The position numbers were made by a program, and so were the translations under genes. Shown here piece after piece: positions 1 through 16,134 of a DNA stretch of 64,000 nucleotides (the stretch's first letter is position 1; each line of letters opens with the position of its first letter). The stretch is from Aphis gossypii (Eukaryota > Arthropoda > Insecta > Hemiptera > Aphididae), in NCBI RefSeq assembly GCF_020184175.1, contig NC_065530.1, positions 65,573,260-65,637,259 of the forward strand, read 5' to 3'. The notes beneath the pieces were generated by a model, which saw only the letters and a program-made list of their open reading frames with translations, made no database searches and was not told the DNA's origin.

Positions 1-3000
1 TTATGCCGATTTTCAACTGTTCGCGTACGCGGCGCCAATTTTCCGAAGTATTACCTATAGTCCTTGGGTACTAGGATCGCGTGTATCCTAGGAAGGGCCT
101 GCACCTTCCTCGGTGACGACAGACACCGACATTTCCAGGATCGAAGTTTTTTTTATTCCGTTTACTGTTGTTATAATGATGCATCGATATATAATAATAT
201 ACGTCGCGAATTGCAGTATTCGACATAACGGCCACAAGTCGTCTGTATAGAAACACATTGTTTGGGGTGTTCGTCGAGCGATATTTTCGAGACGCGTCCG
301 ACCGACACATCTTGTAAACTTTAAAACGTATTATAGTTTATACATTCCCCTCCCCCCCCCGTTTGGTTCACTTTTATTATAAAAGTAAAGTAATGCATAG
401 ATCGCTTTTTAAAAATCAATGATATCTATAGATGAAAAACCATTTGAGCACAGGTATAAAAAATAAGGCAATACGATATAACGGAACTGCATGCATAAGT
501 AATGATAATACTTACAACTTGTTTCGAAAAATGTACTTCTTCTTGATATATTTAAAATTCTTCGAAATATATATTTCATGTACATGTTTTATTGGTTTCA
601 TCGTAAATAGGTTATACGAGTATAGTATCATAAAATATTTTTGCTGACGTAAACTAAAAATGTACCTATATAGCGAATAGTTTCAAGACCAATAACAATC
701 GATATAACGTACTTACACTGTTATAGGATTCGTAGTCTCTCACCTATGCAAAAATTATGCTAGTGCCTGATATAGATATTGTTACTATTATATAAGTTAT
801 AACTATATCGATCATCGAAATGTTTCACAAATTGAAATATTATTGCATAGTGCTTTATGTACTTTATCCTTTATGTGGCGAGTTGATGCTATGAAACACA
901 ATATCTCAAATTATATTGTTATGGACATATTGGAATTAAACAGCTAGACTAGTGTTAAAGGAAAAATAACGTTAAAAGTGATTTAATGGTTTTAATTATA
1001 CTTGTTTATAATTTAATTACCATAATATAACACTATTTTATGCACAATAACATAACTAACGTTCTGTGAAATTACTAGTCATGTCTTATTCAAACAAAAC
1101 TTCTAATTGTACAGTCGAATTGAAATATTTTAACTAGGTAATTATTTGTTCATTAGTTCTTCACTTAGTTTATTGGTTGTTATTATTAGATTCAATAAGT
1201 TCATATAATAATATTAAGAAATATATTTCACTAAATAGGTATATAATCAAATATATTTTATTTATATGAATACAGTAGGTATTGATAAACATTTATTCAT
1301 CTGTAAGTTGTAACTTTTAAGGTACTTGGCCTATGCCAGTGTTAACGTTCGATAAAAAGTGTATAATTATTTATTTTATCATACAATTATTTTTGTGGAT
1401 TACGATTTCAATCTTTTTGCACTGCAACGCTTTTACTTTATTTTAGTGTATCACTTCCGTTGTGGCGTGTGTCCAATAATATTATACACGAGTACGTTAT
1501 AACCATCATTTACCGTATCTAAAGAGTTAATACGTTTAATACTCGTAATTATAAAACTAGAAGGAAGTTTTTTTGTTGCATAATGACACGCTTGAACAAT
1601 ATTTATGTTTACAAAATAACAAGTAGGCGTTAATAAAACATGGGTACCTACAAATTAAAAATTAAAAATATGAACCTATTTTTTTAATATTATATATTAT
1701 AATTTATAATTATATGTAATTGATTCTAATAGTACCAAAATTCAAATAGATCTTTTTCGTGTTTGTTTTCTATTAAATTTGTCAGTATATTATATTTGAG
1801 TGATACATTTTTCATTTGACAGTTCAACACAATAATACAATCATGCGAATTATAACCTTGTTCCATATGTGTTGAGTATTTTGATTACGGACAAAGTAAA
1901 GAAATACATTAAAGTTAACCTACAAAAGTAAAATATAATAAATTTTTTTTTAGTGATAGCTTAAACTTGACATATATACTGTTATGGATTTAATCGATTT
2001 CCGAATATTTATTAGGTGAGTAGGTTTAAATTTTCCATAGAATTTTGATTTCAAAATCGAAATATATTACGAGCATTAAATTTAAAATTATATATAGATA
2101 GTAAACACCCAGTCAACACAAATTTATAAGCATATAATGAATATCGTTTTAATGAGTCTACTTTAATATAAAATTAATAATAATCCAAAAGAAACAATTA
2201 TTTGTAAATTAATTAGTGATTGACACTTTAAGGGTTGAACAATGTAGGTAATTCTGATTTAAAATTTAAATATACTTTTTGTTTGATTGCATTTTTTCGT
2301 TGTTGAAAATTCGATACGAGACTACCTATTTTAATAAAATGGTTATAAAATATTAATATGAAATTGAAATTACAATGTATTGCCGTCAGCTGCAGGGTTG
2401 CTAAGTGTCAACTTTATAAATAAAATGATAATATAAATAGTTATAGGTATATATTATATACTTTATATTATATTATTTATTTTAAACTTAACCGGCATTG
2501 GGTTCAAAATATAATCGTTATTTAATTATAAATGTATGTACCTACAATACTTATAATATGTAACGTTAAATAAAAGAAAAAACTTTGCTAATTTTTCATT
2601 TGAGTTGTAAATTGACTAAATTCTGTTGCAGTCTTAATTTTATAATTTTATTATAGATATAATATTGCACATATGGATAAGTTTTACATTGAGATACCTA
2701 ATATATTACACATTATACTGTATATTGTGTGATAAAAAAATCTATTAGTTATGACAATGGTTATATAAGGTTGTGGGTATGATACAATATGTGATAACCA
2801 ATTTTATCAATCATATCATCCAAAATGTATCTTCATAAATGTCGATATTATTTATTTTTTACTGTTATTGTAATAACTAATAATATTATCATAACATAGT
2901 CATATTGCCGTGTTTTAAAGTTATTATTTGATGTTAGGTAATCTGGTGATGGATGAGGATACTGTTATCTTAATAATTGCACGTGTAGCCACTATAGTAT

Positions 3001-3186
3001 GGTTACTACTATTATAACTAAAGTATACTTTCGGTCACACTCGAATACAATACATGTCCTGTATAATATGTATAATATATTTCGACAGACACATGCGTTA
3101 TTTGTATAACTTATGATATAATATATATCATAACGTAAGTCATCATCAACGAAATGATTTAATTAATGTTGAAATTCTCTTCCCAG
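1..3186 (+). other. Probable intron / upstream sequence of the first GMC oxidoreductase gene
   Basis: No coding exon is visible here. The first 310 bases are noticeably richer in C+G and CpG than what follows, as is also seen after the first exon of the complete paralogue downstream. A poly-C run lies near 350. The segment ends in a pyrimidine tract and cag acceptor at 3184-3186. Because that acceptor opens a terminal exon and no large GMC first exon is in the window, the stretch is most likely intron sequence whose 5' exon lies before position 1. That is inference. Confidence 0.5.
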
Positions 3187-3537
3187 GCTATCGCAGTGAG
3201 CGAGACTCCGGCGTTCCAAAAATACGGGTCCAGACTGTTGCCGATACCATTCCCTGGCTGCGAACACGAGAAGTTTATGTCTGATGCGTACTGGATGTGC
3301 GCCACGGGATTGGTGTCCACCAACCTACACCACCAGTCGGGCACTTGCAAGATGGGACCGGAAACGGACCCGGATGCCGTAGTGGACTCGAAACTCAGGG
3401 TACGCGGAATCAAAGGTCTCCGGGTGGTCGACACTTCCATCATGCCCGTCATACCAGCCGGGCACACCAATGCGATGGCTTTCATGATCGGCGAGAAAGC
3501 GGCTGACATGATCAAGGAAAACTGGCTCAAACGATAA
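3187..3537 (+). CDS. GMC-family FAD oxidoreductase, terminal exon only (gene truncated by window start)
   Basis: This is the last coding exon (116 codons plus TAA) of a glucose-dehydrogenase-like GMC oxidoreductase. It opens at a clear acceptor (ctcttcccag) in phase 0 with AIAVSET, exactly where the second exon of the paralogue at 23604 begins. It holds the C-terminal catalytic signature: a LHHQSGTCKMG stretch carrying the catalytic His, then DPDAVVD, then the G-H-T-N-A block with the second active-site His, and it ends KENWLKR. In the family this half closes the FAD-binding domain and supplies the proton-abstracting histidine pair. The FAD-binding N-terminal exon is not in the window. The exon shares a 45-base identical tract with its neighbour. 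Substrate is unknown; insect members oxidise sugars, alcohols or ecdysone. Confidence 0.9.
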   Translation, partial: AIAVSETPAFQKYGSRLLPIPFPGCEHEKFMSDAYWMCATGLVSTNLHHQSGTCKMGPETDPDAVVDSKLRVRGIKGLRVVDTSIMPVIPAGHTNAMAFMIGEKAADMIKENWLKR

Positions 3538-6500
3538 AGGAAACGACAGCGATATAGACAATAACGATATGACTGCAAAACGTCTATAAGCAACATTCGC
3601 ATTTATAGTATTAAAAAATAATTATATAGTATAGTTTGACCCGGTATACCCAAACATATCGTTGGAGTGCGATACCTAATTGTCATTACGAGTTGTTGAT
3701 ATTGAGTGAAATTAATTGTTTGAATCTAATTTCGATGTATAAAAAATGTAGAAGTGGATTTAAATCACGATATATTGTATATTATGTGTATAGCTGCATT
3801 ACCGTGCAATAGTTTTAATCGACTCGTTTAAGTTTTTAAAATCATTTCGACTTATGCATGTGCGTAAAATTATCAGATTTAAGAACATAATAATATTATA
3901 TATGTACACTATACTCTATGAGTAGGTATATCTATATTATACTACATAGGATGCCTATAAAATTAAACCGCATACAAATGACGATTAAGCGGTTGATAAA
4001 AAAAAATAATTCATTTTAATCTAATATACCTAGCTAATTTTTCTATACATTATTATATGATCTCAATCTATTGTTATTATTATTATTATTGTTATTGTTA
4101 TTGTTTCTCAATCATTGTATACATACTGTGCTTTTTAATAGCTTTAAATATAATGCAATTTCACTGAAATTATTATAATAATATTTAAGTAAAATATTAT
4201 TATAATACAATAAAATTCTGCGTCATTTAAATTATTGCTTGGACTATTTAAGGTTAGAATATTTTAGATATCGTATAAAATCAAAACGTACTTTATTTAC
4301 CATCAAACTGTATCTGTTGATATTATAACTATTAAGTGATTATAAAATAAATAATGTAAATAATAATACTAAAGTTTGAAATGTGTATAAAGATTTATAT
4401 GTATATTTATGAGTGTGATTTAATAAATTAATATATTTAATAATACAATAAAGAATAATTTTTTGTGAACGGTGGTTATAATTTACACTTTTTTAATAGT
4501 TGTGACTGTAAAAGTAGCAAGAAAATTATATTACATACCTATTAATACGAGTACGGCACATGATATACTACTCATTTTAGATTCAAATTCCTCTGAAATT
4601 ATATGTTTAATGTATAATATGTATACATGATATATTTATATGTACATTATTCATATAAAATAATGAAAATGCTGATATGGAAACATAGCATTGATTTTTC
4701 CCATATCATTGAATTTTGATACAATTAAATTAATAGCTTTTTTGTTTTATACAAATATTGTTACCTATTTAATAAACTTGTGAGGTGAGAAAATATAAGT
4801 TTCTATTATTTTCCACATTACACCAAGAATGGAAACCTAGATTCATACCAGTAAATTTTCTGTCATCTTTTATTGATATATAATATTATACGCGTACAAT
4901 TTATATACCTAGGTATCTAGTTTTTTGAGATTTGAGATTAAAAATAATTAAACTAAAAAAAATACATTCAACAAAATCATTTTAATTTAATAATATTTAA
5001 ATAAACAACATAAGTTTTGATTTTTCTTATAAATACATTTTAAATATTGATAAACTTTACAATTTAATAAGTAATGAACAATATTAGAAATTATATAACC
5101 GTTAAATAAAATGGTTTGTTACTAGAAACAGTGTTAATTACTTCTTATGTATCTAATAATTTGTATTTGTCAAAACAGTTTGTGTTTATTAAGTTATATG
5201 TGTGCTTGTCTCAACGTTACATTGTTCGTCTAATCTAACTTATAGATTCGTGCTATCTAGATTTATATTATAATAACTTTAAAAATAATTAAACATAATA
5301 TTACGTAATAAGACCTACAAGACGAGATTTTGGATAAGTGTATATTATATCTCAGGCACTTCACAAAAAATGTAAATACTTGTAAAATTATTGTTTTCTT
5401 TATCCTGTAACAAATAGGAATATTTAAATAAAATTATAAAATATTTTAACATTAAATAAGATTTTGCTTTGGCAATTTCCGAAAAAAATATAAAAATAAA
5501 TGAACTAAGAAAAAATGCGTGTTATCTATGTATATCTAAACAATCATATAATATTATTTACTATAAGAAATAAAATCGAAGAGTATAGTTCTCCTTAAAA
5601 TCGAGGGCCTCATATGTATAAGACAAATCGTGTGGAAGAGCTTAAATAAAAAATGTAAGTAATATATAATATTATACAGCCATGTATAAAATTTCCATGA
5701 TAATCAATAATAATATAATCATATATCAAGGAAAAACTTTGATAATTTATTTCTTGGTTCTATTCAAAACTTACGAGTAAAAAAATTAAAAACTTATAAA
5801 AATTAAAAAAAAAAAAATTTTAATTTAAGAAAGTTGAGCGTCCTATTACCATAAATCTCTATACCGTCCTTCAACCTCACTTCTATTTTAGATATTTTCG
5901 TCTTATCTACCTATTTTTTTAATTATTTTTAATAAATATATCGATTCCCTAGGCATATGTAACTTACAAAGAAAACATTTAAGTGTTCATCTACTTTCAA
6001 AATCAATTCTTGTATATTTTCTATGTATATCTACTTTTTATACAATAATTATACAAAATATAATTAATTTTAAGCATTTGAACTTAAAGTAAGTTAATTC
6101 AGTAAATATTTTTAGGTAAAAATGTTAATGAATAAAATTATTTAATATTGTAAAATTGTGTGAACTTGAGTTCTATCGCATTTATGTGATCTCGAAATAC
6201 AGACCAACTCTTAAAATATAAATATATAATATTATAACAATTTTCCTAAACCTCTTATAATTTCATAAATTCATAGCACACATTTTATGCGTATTCCAAA
6301 TGAATAACCTATATTTGCTGTATAATATATATATTTTTTTTTTATTATTATCAACGGATTAACAAATAAATAAAAACTAGTGGGTTGGGTTAGGTGCCAC
6401 TCTTTACATGGATTAGTCATTATATAATAAAATTGCCGTTGTGCACTCCTGAAGTCTCGACTATTGACCAATATTAAGACCACATAAGACAAACGATACC

Positions 6501-9500
6501 GATGTTTTGTAAGATGCAATAGAATACATTAAATATTGTGTTATTAATTACTGAAGTATTCCGTCAGATCAGAACTTGATTCCTTGTAAACGTCCTATTT
6601 TTGATTTTAGGTCATAGTGCATATATAATTTGTCAATTGTGCTGTATTCGCACTACAAGTGCATATTATATTAAAGTTATGAAGTGAAACTAGATTTAAG
6701 TTTAAAACCATTGGAAAACGGTTATTATGATAAATAATTATTATCACGAATATCGATTATTATTATAAATCATAATACGTTATTTATTACCCGTCAATTT
6801 TTTTTTTAAACTTTTTAGTACAATAATTATAATAATATTAGTCTTTGCAAACACCTATGAATTAATATTAAGTTTCTTTGATGTTTGCGTTTATTATTAA
6901 TTATCAAGTGTATGATTTAAATTCATTTTTAATATGATTCTTAGATTTGTATTTATCAGACTAGATAAAATTTAAACAATGTCAATAAATTAATTAAATT
7001 TATCTTAATGCGCATTAAATTTAGCAATAAAATTATACTAGTAAAATTGTTTGATGAAGTAATATACCCTATCAATACTAAGTACTAACTAATAAATAAT
7101 AACCTATATTATACAATTATGAGATATTCATTATTTATTTCACTATTGATGGACAATATGTATCTTGATTTTTTATATAGCTTAAAATTTAAATCATTAA
7201 CAATTTAAAAATTTAGTTTTTTCTCATTTGAAATGTTGATAGGTAATACAGTAATACAAATATCATGTAAAATAATAATAACACAGTGAAATAAGTTACT
7301 CAATGAATATTAACTAAAATATAATATGGAATAGTTTATTTTAGAAAATTCATGTTTTTTTATCGATGTTTTAGTTTATTATCACGACTTTTTATTTTTA
7401 TTATTTATAAAATAGGTAACCGTTATATAGATAATAAATATGTATATTGTATACGTATAGGTTACATTCTTAAAAGTATTAAATGATAAATAAGTTATAA
7501 GTTCACTGTATAATTTGCTATGTTGTCATTATTTAAAATTCAAAATTAATAGAATGGATTATAGTTCTATCAGAGTTATTGAAAATTACAAATATACCTT
7601 GCTCGTTTAAATCTTTTAAGATATTTATGATGATAAATACCAAAAATTATTGATATAATCTTACACTGGATAAATAATTGACGTAGATATTTTTGTGTAA
7701 AATTTTTAATTTATCGATTGCAGTTAATTTGGGTTCAAGATGATGTAAGACGATATAACAATAATTGTGTGCATATTGAATGTTCTCAGCGTGTGTTCTT
7801 TAAAATGCACAATATACTTTATACACAATATTACGATTCATAAGAAACCAAATATCAAATTCAAAAGATTATTAGATGAATTGACTTAAACAATGCACAT
7901 GGTTTATTATTAGATACATCGAATATATCGAATAAGTGGATATATAGATATAAAATAACCACAATCATATTTCGTAGAAAGTACCATATTATGCAGTCAA
8001 TCATAATTTTATATTATAATATACAATGATAACGAAATAAAAACATAATATCATATTGTAATTAATACTGATACAACACGCATACTTAATGACGCGGAGA
8101 AATAATATTATTATTTATTATTCATTATAAATTCTTCTCCTTGTTTTGAAAACAAGAGACCAAAAATACTACGTGTTGTGTACATTACTCAGTATAAATA
8201 TATGTATATTATATAATTGAGTATATGGCATACGTGCAATCTTATAAATTTAAACACTGAACGTGCACAACATATTTTAATAGTTGGGTTGTTTTTGTTG
8301 TACCTATCTTAACAATGACTATTTAAAATAAAACATAATATACTTATTCATGTGTTATCAATGAAAACCACTGATCTATATTTTACACATTATACTGATA
8401 AACAATGCACCTAAGTATACCACATTATTATTATTTGTAACTTATTATGCATCAGTACATTACTATAGTCTATAACATTCCATATATAGGTACTGTGTTT
8501 GGTAACAAATTAGAATTTGGTACAATTCGGAAGAATAGGTAATAATTTATTTTTATCTTTTTTTCTTCTTATTTTTCAACATTCTAACAACAATAGGCTC
8601 ATCTAAATTTTAAATATTTCTAACTGATCTCACTATTCATTCAAAATATATTTACATTTTTATAAACTTAAATAGTTCAAATAACATTTTGCTTTGATAA
8701 TAAGCACGAACATGTTCAGTGGATCAAATTATCTGCTTAAAAATAAAATATAAATTTAAAAAAAAAGAAGAAAAATATTAAATGTTGTTTTGTAACTACT
8801 AACGTTAATAGCTTTTGAAATAATACATAGGTGTTCATTAAAAAAAACTTCCTGTAAGTCACTAAATGTAAATATTCAGATTTCAAATTTCCATAACTCT
8901 ATTATGTATGCATTATAAATTTATCTGTATTTAAACATAAAACATAAGCAAAATTAAAAAATGAAATGGGTTGTATTAAGTTTGTAACTATAAAATAACT
9001 AAAGCTGTGTAGGTATGTAAATATGAAAAGAAATTTAATCTATAGCCATATACGTACCATGAACAATTTATTATGTAATATTATGTATTTGAAAATATCA
9101 TCGATGGGATAAGTTGTTGTGAACTAAGTAGTTCAATGGCATGGTCACGATTAAATGACATGTTGAAATATCGCAAAATGTAAAAATACAAAAAAATCAA
9201 CATTTATTTACAAATGGTGATACCTATTAATCGTTCGGTGTAAATATTTAGGTCGAAAAAGATAAATTATTGTTTTTATAGAACATAGCTGATAGTGTGA
9301 ATACTTAATCAATATAATTTTAATACTTAAATAATACCTATGCATTATTCCATATTTAATAAACAAATTAACTTTTTACATAAATAATGATATATTAATG
9401 TATGTATATAATTAATATACTAGGCACATTAATCAATATTACGATGTTATTATTTTTTTAATAATATATTATATTATATTAAAAAAGAGAAAGAATTATT

Positions 9501-12500
9501 TATTTTTGAATGATATGGGCTTGTTGTCCATAGTGTTTTCTACTGTAAAAACCATAGTAATCTTTATTTTTTATATCATTTTACAGGTTTTATTCCGTTT
9601 AATTATTCCTTGAACTTTGTATTGTTATCGAAATTCACTTGATTATATATTTTCTTCACATAATACAATAATTCCTATAAACCTAATAAACCTAACAATT
9701 AAAATATGGAAATATAAAATATGACATGTAAAAGTAATTTGAATAATATATTATTCATAATATTTGTTTTTACAAGCTGTAATAAAACTACTATGTATTA
9801 AGTATGAGTAATTTATTTTTTTGAATAGTCCAAAATGTGTTTTTGTATTGAGACAAAAAAAAAACAGCAGAAAAACTTAATATATTAATATGAATCATAT
9901 GTTACTTCAACGCAATTCTCAGAATACAAAAATATTATTTTATTACCTATTATATATTTCTACAATATTTCTACACAATTAATTAAGTAATATAATATAA
10001 TCCAAATACATTTAATTCATACTGTATTCGCATTAACTTCAGACCTTAAAGATAATATTTGACAATATAAAACAATAATATTAGTGAATCAAAAAGATTT
10101 TTAAAAAGTTAAAGATATATTTTTTTATACAAACCTTTTTGTCAAAAAATTTTACACCTAAAAAAATAATTTGAAAAAAATGTGAAACACTTATAAAAAT
10201 GTATACAAATCATTTAAGTACTCGTTAAAATTATTTAAGATACATAATAATATCATTGATTAGAATGATTTTTATTGGATTAAAACATTTAAAACAATGA
10301 ACTATCACAACAAAAATACAATTATTAAAAACGAGAAGTCAAAGTAAAATAATGATGCTAAAGCATTATTATGTGTATACAATAAAATACATAAGTTAAA
10401 AATTTGAAATTTTTATGAAAATTTTATTAATATTTAGTGGATTTTCATTTTTCTCATAATAGTACCTAATTCGATATATTTTAGTGTCATGCACAAAAGA
10501 TTAATATATTGTTATTACAAGTTATCAATGATTTTGTTCCCAACCGTGATATTGTTAAAATAATAATTGATTAATGTACAACAAGATTATTGTGAAGTGT
10601 TAAGATAATATTATTAGTCATTACAAATCTCATTGTGTTAACTGTTAAATAATATTTTGATTAATACATTTTGAATTGCGTGATTTTGTTTACGTCATAA
10701 GACCAGAAATAAATTCTAGGAGTAGAAAATAGTTTTGATATTATATTGAATTGGGTAACATCATCATTATTTTATTATAATTATTTATAATTTTTCTAGA
10801 TGATATTAAAAATGAAATTAAAATATTATGTACAGTTGGTAATGAAATAAATTTAGTATACGCCTCATCCATATTTTGATTTAACTAAGTATATACTGGA
10901 ACTAAAATAATGAAGGTAGTAGAATTAATAATTATGTAATAATAAATTTGACTAATACTATTGTTTTTATTATTATTTTGTTATGAATCATTAAAAATAT
11001 TTTTGATCGTTATTGAATTTATAATATATAATATTATAATATATATATTATAAAAATAAAAAACCGTTCAATGTATTATGAAAAGTTTACTTACCTATTT
11101 TGTTTATTTCATATCTTTTGGAGCTAAAATGATACAATAATTTATCGTACATAATATAGTTACTAAAACGAGTAATAAATAATTATGTACGGTTATGTAC
11201 ATAAAAAAATTCTCCGACTAACCATACAAAAAAAAAAAAAAAATTGACACATATATTTCAAACTTTTGCCAATAATCAATATTTTAGCAATATTTTTGTG
11301 AAATTTAGTAACTAACGTATGTAACTTATATTATAACTACTCAATAAATCAAAAATTAAATTGAAATAATACATTTTTAAGGTGTATATTCGTTGAAATT
11401 GTGTTTCTTGCATATGTTCTCCTATAGTTATTATATATTTACAAGAAGAATCATTCACTTTGTGGTGAAAATATTTTTGATTCACTTTGACAAAAATATA
11501 GTATTATGAATAAAGTATTTTACAAGTAGGTATGTGATGTAGTTATGAGCAAGCTGTATAGCTATTTTTTTCATAAAAACTATATTTTATATATTTTATA
11601 TTCCGATAGATCGCACGCGTTAGGTTAACATATTATTTATTTTAATTGTGTTAGGAAAATCAATATTATTTAATATACATGTATGAATATATTGCACATT
11701 AAACTTAAATCGTCACTGTGTGACGGTTGAAAATATAATATAACAATACAATATTATTATAACCAATGAATACAAAAACGCTTAATGATCGTTACGCTTT
11801 TAATTATTTTTTTAATTTACATAAAAACTGTGACAGCTCGTTTTTAAGTACATGAGACTGAAACTTTAAATTGTAAAAATATTTTATTAATGGTCTTTGG
11901 ACGGAAATTTAAATATATTTTAGACACAAATAAACATAGCAAAATTTAAAAAAAAAATAAGGCAGTTTAAAAATATGAATTTACTTTTTTCGAGCAATTT
12001 ACCTTCATGTAATTTGTTTTTATATTTAAAACAATAAGCTCTAAAGACTATATAAATATTCAACAAATTGAAATTGCATCAGCTTAACTGACAGTCGTAC
12101 AAATCGCTATAAAAATATGACAATTCCACTGCGCAATAAACCTTCATAGCTCAAAAGTCATATTTATAATGGTATTATCATTACTTACCTAATGATATTT
12201 TATAATAGAAGGTATTATTAATAGTAGTAATGTTATGGTAAACAAAGTAGTAATGATTAATCGGATTCCCTATTGTCATCGATTCAAAATTTAAAAAAAA
12301 AAAATAAGATATCAATAGTTGCTCAATAATATTATTAGGTTTCATTAATCTAATAATGCTGTGAACAATGCTCAGACGATTTGAGAAATATTTTATAAAA
12401 ATTAGATTTGCTTGGTTTCATAGAAAGCATTGTGCACCGTTGAGTGTTAGCCAGACATTTTTTCACAAAGACATGTTTCGGATATTATTCCTGTCCGAAT

Positions 12501-15500
12501 ATCATAATAACGAGACGCTTTTGAACAAGACATCTATATTTTTTAACCTGCTCAAGAATAGGTATAGTGATAAACGTCAATCGATTGGCCATAACCTATT
12601 ACAATACGTCAATACCTATGTAGGTATTTTCTACTTAAAATAACTGTAATATATTAATATAAAATCTCTAAAATCACGTTATGATTCCAGTTATATATTT
12701 TTTTTTATTATAATACTCACGAATTTTTTATATTTTAACCATTATTTAATTACGTACACATTTATTTTTAAAAGCAATAATGCGTGTCTCTGCATAATGT
12801 TTATGTTTAGATAATTTTTATTATGGATAAAATTTGTTCGACCAAAAAAAATTGTATATTTAATTATCAACATTTAGTTTAAAAATCATTTATAATTGTT
12901 GATGTTATATGTTAAAAAACACACACAATATTATTACATTATATATGTATGATATAAGAAAGTTTTAAATAATATTTGACAAATAATTCTCAATGTTACT
13001 TGATTTGTTCTGGTACAATTTCGGTACGAGGTAAACAGACAATTGCGAGATAATTAATTCTATTCGGATAACGTAAAACATTCACTTGACTACTTCCATT
13101 GAAACGATAGTCATACGTTTTACAATAGCCCAATATTTTGTTTCCAGTTTCCATGATTTTAATTTTAAGTTTAAATATAGGTCAACTTGGTTTTAATATT
13201 CACTAAGAAATATATCGGTATTTTTTCCTTTTCATCTAAGAAATTTGCACCGAACAATTTCTAATACTATCATGTTACAAGATAACGCGTGTGTTATTTG
13301 AATTTATAAACATCAACCAACCAATTTAAAATGTATAATTTACATATTCAATTTTTGAATCAAATTAAGTGGTCCATCTTCAAGCCTTGGAAACTTGGAA
13401 TAGTTACAACATATTTTTGACCCATAGAACAGATACTGTGGTATATTATGTTGTTTCAATGCCATTTGAAAGCGAATTATAATATATATATATATGTGTA
13501 TATGATAATGTTTACGTAAACCACTTGTTCTTCTCATCCAAAATTGATTAAATATTTTCTCAGTGTTTCAGAGAAATGTTCTCACAATTATTATTTTTGA
13601 AATTTAGATTAAATTAAATCATATTATATTGAACATATAGATACTAATATAGTATTATATAATATATTATACACATCATTCAATAGTTACAATAGTAAAA
13701 ATACTTGATTTTTTTAATTCTGTAGTACATCCATTAACCTATACATAATTTGACTAATTAAAACATTTATTTAAACTGAAAACTTATCAATAAATACGAA
13801 TATATGATTACTTTTTCAACGTGTTTTTCTTCTGCACTGTTTCATAGCATTAGATTGTTTACAACGATGTTACACTGCGATATCATTTCGATTTTGCAGA
13901 TAAAATGTAATTGTTATTAGTACGTATTTATACTATTTTCATCAAATTTCAACTATAATCAAATAATAATCTGATCTATTGTATTGACCTCATTAATTAT
14001 AATCATGATAGTTACTAGTTACTTATAATGTATTGTAGTACCTTGTAGTTCTACATAATTATTTTAAAATGATTAGTTTAACACTAAATATATTAAAATT
14101 AAAAATATTTTACTTACCTAAATATATTTCCTGTAAGTGCACAAATAGTAGACCTATTATAATATTATAATTAAACTCAAAGTTAAAATAAAATGGATAA
14201 TAGCTATAATTGCTATAACATCAAACATTTTTAACTAAAGCATAAGAGTAAAATTTTAATTTGCTGTTTATTAATACTAAAAGTCACCTCTAATTAAAAT
14301 TATATTGCCTAATTAAAATAATAATTTTAATAATTATTCTGTTATTTGTGTTTTAATAACAATATAAGGTATATAACATACACACCTCAAATGATAATAA
14401 ATTATCTATATTATATTTGACGTCACTGTGTACTTTTTTTTATCCATTACGTGCAAATCACTAATCTATCTAATCTGATTTCTTAACATATTTTAAAGTT
14501 TACAACTTTACATTATTTAATTACAATTAAAAAATACGAAAAAATATGTAACCAAAAGGAATAAAATGTTCAAAAAAAGTTTATGTTAGAATTCTGGAAT
14601 TCACATTTTTGTTGGGTTTTATAATATTTAGTGAAGAAAAAATTCTACATTATTTGACAGTAGTCAAATTACGTAGTCTTTGCTTGTAATGTTTTTACTA
14701 TTCAGTGCTTTGATTGAAAAATTGTTTGTGGTGATATATAGTTATGGGAGATGTGTTTCTCTTTATCTAATCAGATAAGAACGTTATTATATGTATGTGT
14801 TTCATGTGAACCTAAAATGTACTTGAAATAATTTGTTTTAGTTGATGTATAATAATATTTTTGTTTATAGTAGACAACCAGATGTATGTAATCAAAGGGG
14901 CAAGGCCGAATCATTGATATAATTATATACTAAACATAGCCCCTATGAGTATATTTTTTAGTACTCGTCTGAACTCTGAAGTTTATTTAAACTTTATAGA
15001 TACCTAACTAGACATATTCGACATAATTCGAGAATAGCCGTTTGTTTAGATATATTTTCCAAGCAAATGTATCATCATGAAAAACCATTAAATTTCCTAT
15101 GTACATTTTTGTGATAAGTGTTAACAATATTAAAAAATAAAATCATAAATAATACACGTATAATAAAAATCTTTTTCGCGATAACTTTTTTTGACCGTGA
15201 ATAGTTTGTTATAGGTTCTTTCGGTTAAACAACAATCGTTGACAGAGTAAAAAATATTTGTCGATGGTCGACTGTCAAACGACGGTGCACTAAAACAATA
15301 TGTACTACACAAGCTTACAAATTATAAGTACATTCCTATGCAAGTGTACTAGGTACGTATAATAACGTAATAGGCGTATACATAGGATCGATGTCTAAGA
15401 TAAATAACTTTTGTGCACGCGTCACAATAATGTTGTAAAGCTCAATCTTCACGCACGCAAATCGACGATTCGTTACATTTCTCCAAATAATGTCTCAAAT

Positions 15501-15650
15501 ATATATTGTGTCAAGAACGTGTTATAATATCGTTATTCGTCATCAGCATTGTTCGATGTCACACATAGATATTACCTATACCGATCCATACTTATAATAT
15601 CATTAAATACTCGAGTAAGTACCACCTATAAATTATCGACCTGCAAACAG
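3538..15650. other. AT-rich intergenic DNA between the two GMC genes
   Basis: About 12 kb of strongly AT-rich sequence containing the 3' UTR of the first GMC gene, with AATAAA candidates from about 4200 onward, a short TTA/TTG microsatellite near 4070-4105 and many poly-A and poly-T runs. ORFs such as 12368-12643 (91 codons) lack recognisable domains and are treated as chance. I see no exon, RNA gene or transposon with clear ends. Confidence 0.5.
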
Positions 15651-15659
15651 AGAAATCGT

Positions 15660-16134
15660 CGCATTAGCGTATTTAAAAGGCGTACAACATGATCGGCGTA
15701 TAATTGCGTTATAATTATATCGCGTTTAGGCCCTACGCTGCAGCACTGTGTCTCGGCGAAAGCATTTCAAGGGGAACGTAAACAGCCACGGGGGTGGGGA
15801 GGGGGCACGGACGGAATGTTTTAACGACTGGCGCCACCACTTACACCGAGTGGTAGTGCGTAAACTATACCAATATACCGATATATGGTAGAAGTATATT
15901 ATTACGGCGGAGGACCTTGAAAACGCGGAGCGGCACGCGTCTGCTCGGTAACGAACCCGATCGACCGTAAGTCGGTTCGCGCACACCGATGTCGCTTACG
16001 AACCTCCGCGGTGTGGCAGCGCGCTCGCACTGATCCAACGCGTGTCTTCGTCCGTTATCGCTCAATTATAGGCATAATATCGCGCAAATAGGTCGAATAC
16101 GTAAAATATATCGTAGTTTTTCGCACCCGACGAC
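15660..16134 (+). promoter_or_regulatory. GC-rich 5' flank / probable promoter and 5' UTR of the second GMC gene
   Basis: Base composition rises sharply from about 15720 to the ATG at 16135, with many CpG. A TATA-like string (tatttaaaagg) lies at about 15669 and another AT-rich TATA-like patch lies within 40 bases of the ATG. The first is better spaced for a 5' UTR of several hundred bases. The exact start site cannot be fixed from the sequence. Confidence 0.4.

Noticed and set aside
71..310. 79-codon - strand ORF in the GC-richer start of the window
   Set aside because: No known motif, no splice context; GC-rich DNA simply has fewer stops.
12368..12643. 91-codon + strand ORF
   Set aside because: No recognisable domain, no start or promoter context, AT-driven composition (Phe, Asn, Tyr, Lys); judged chance.
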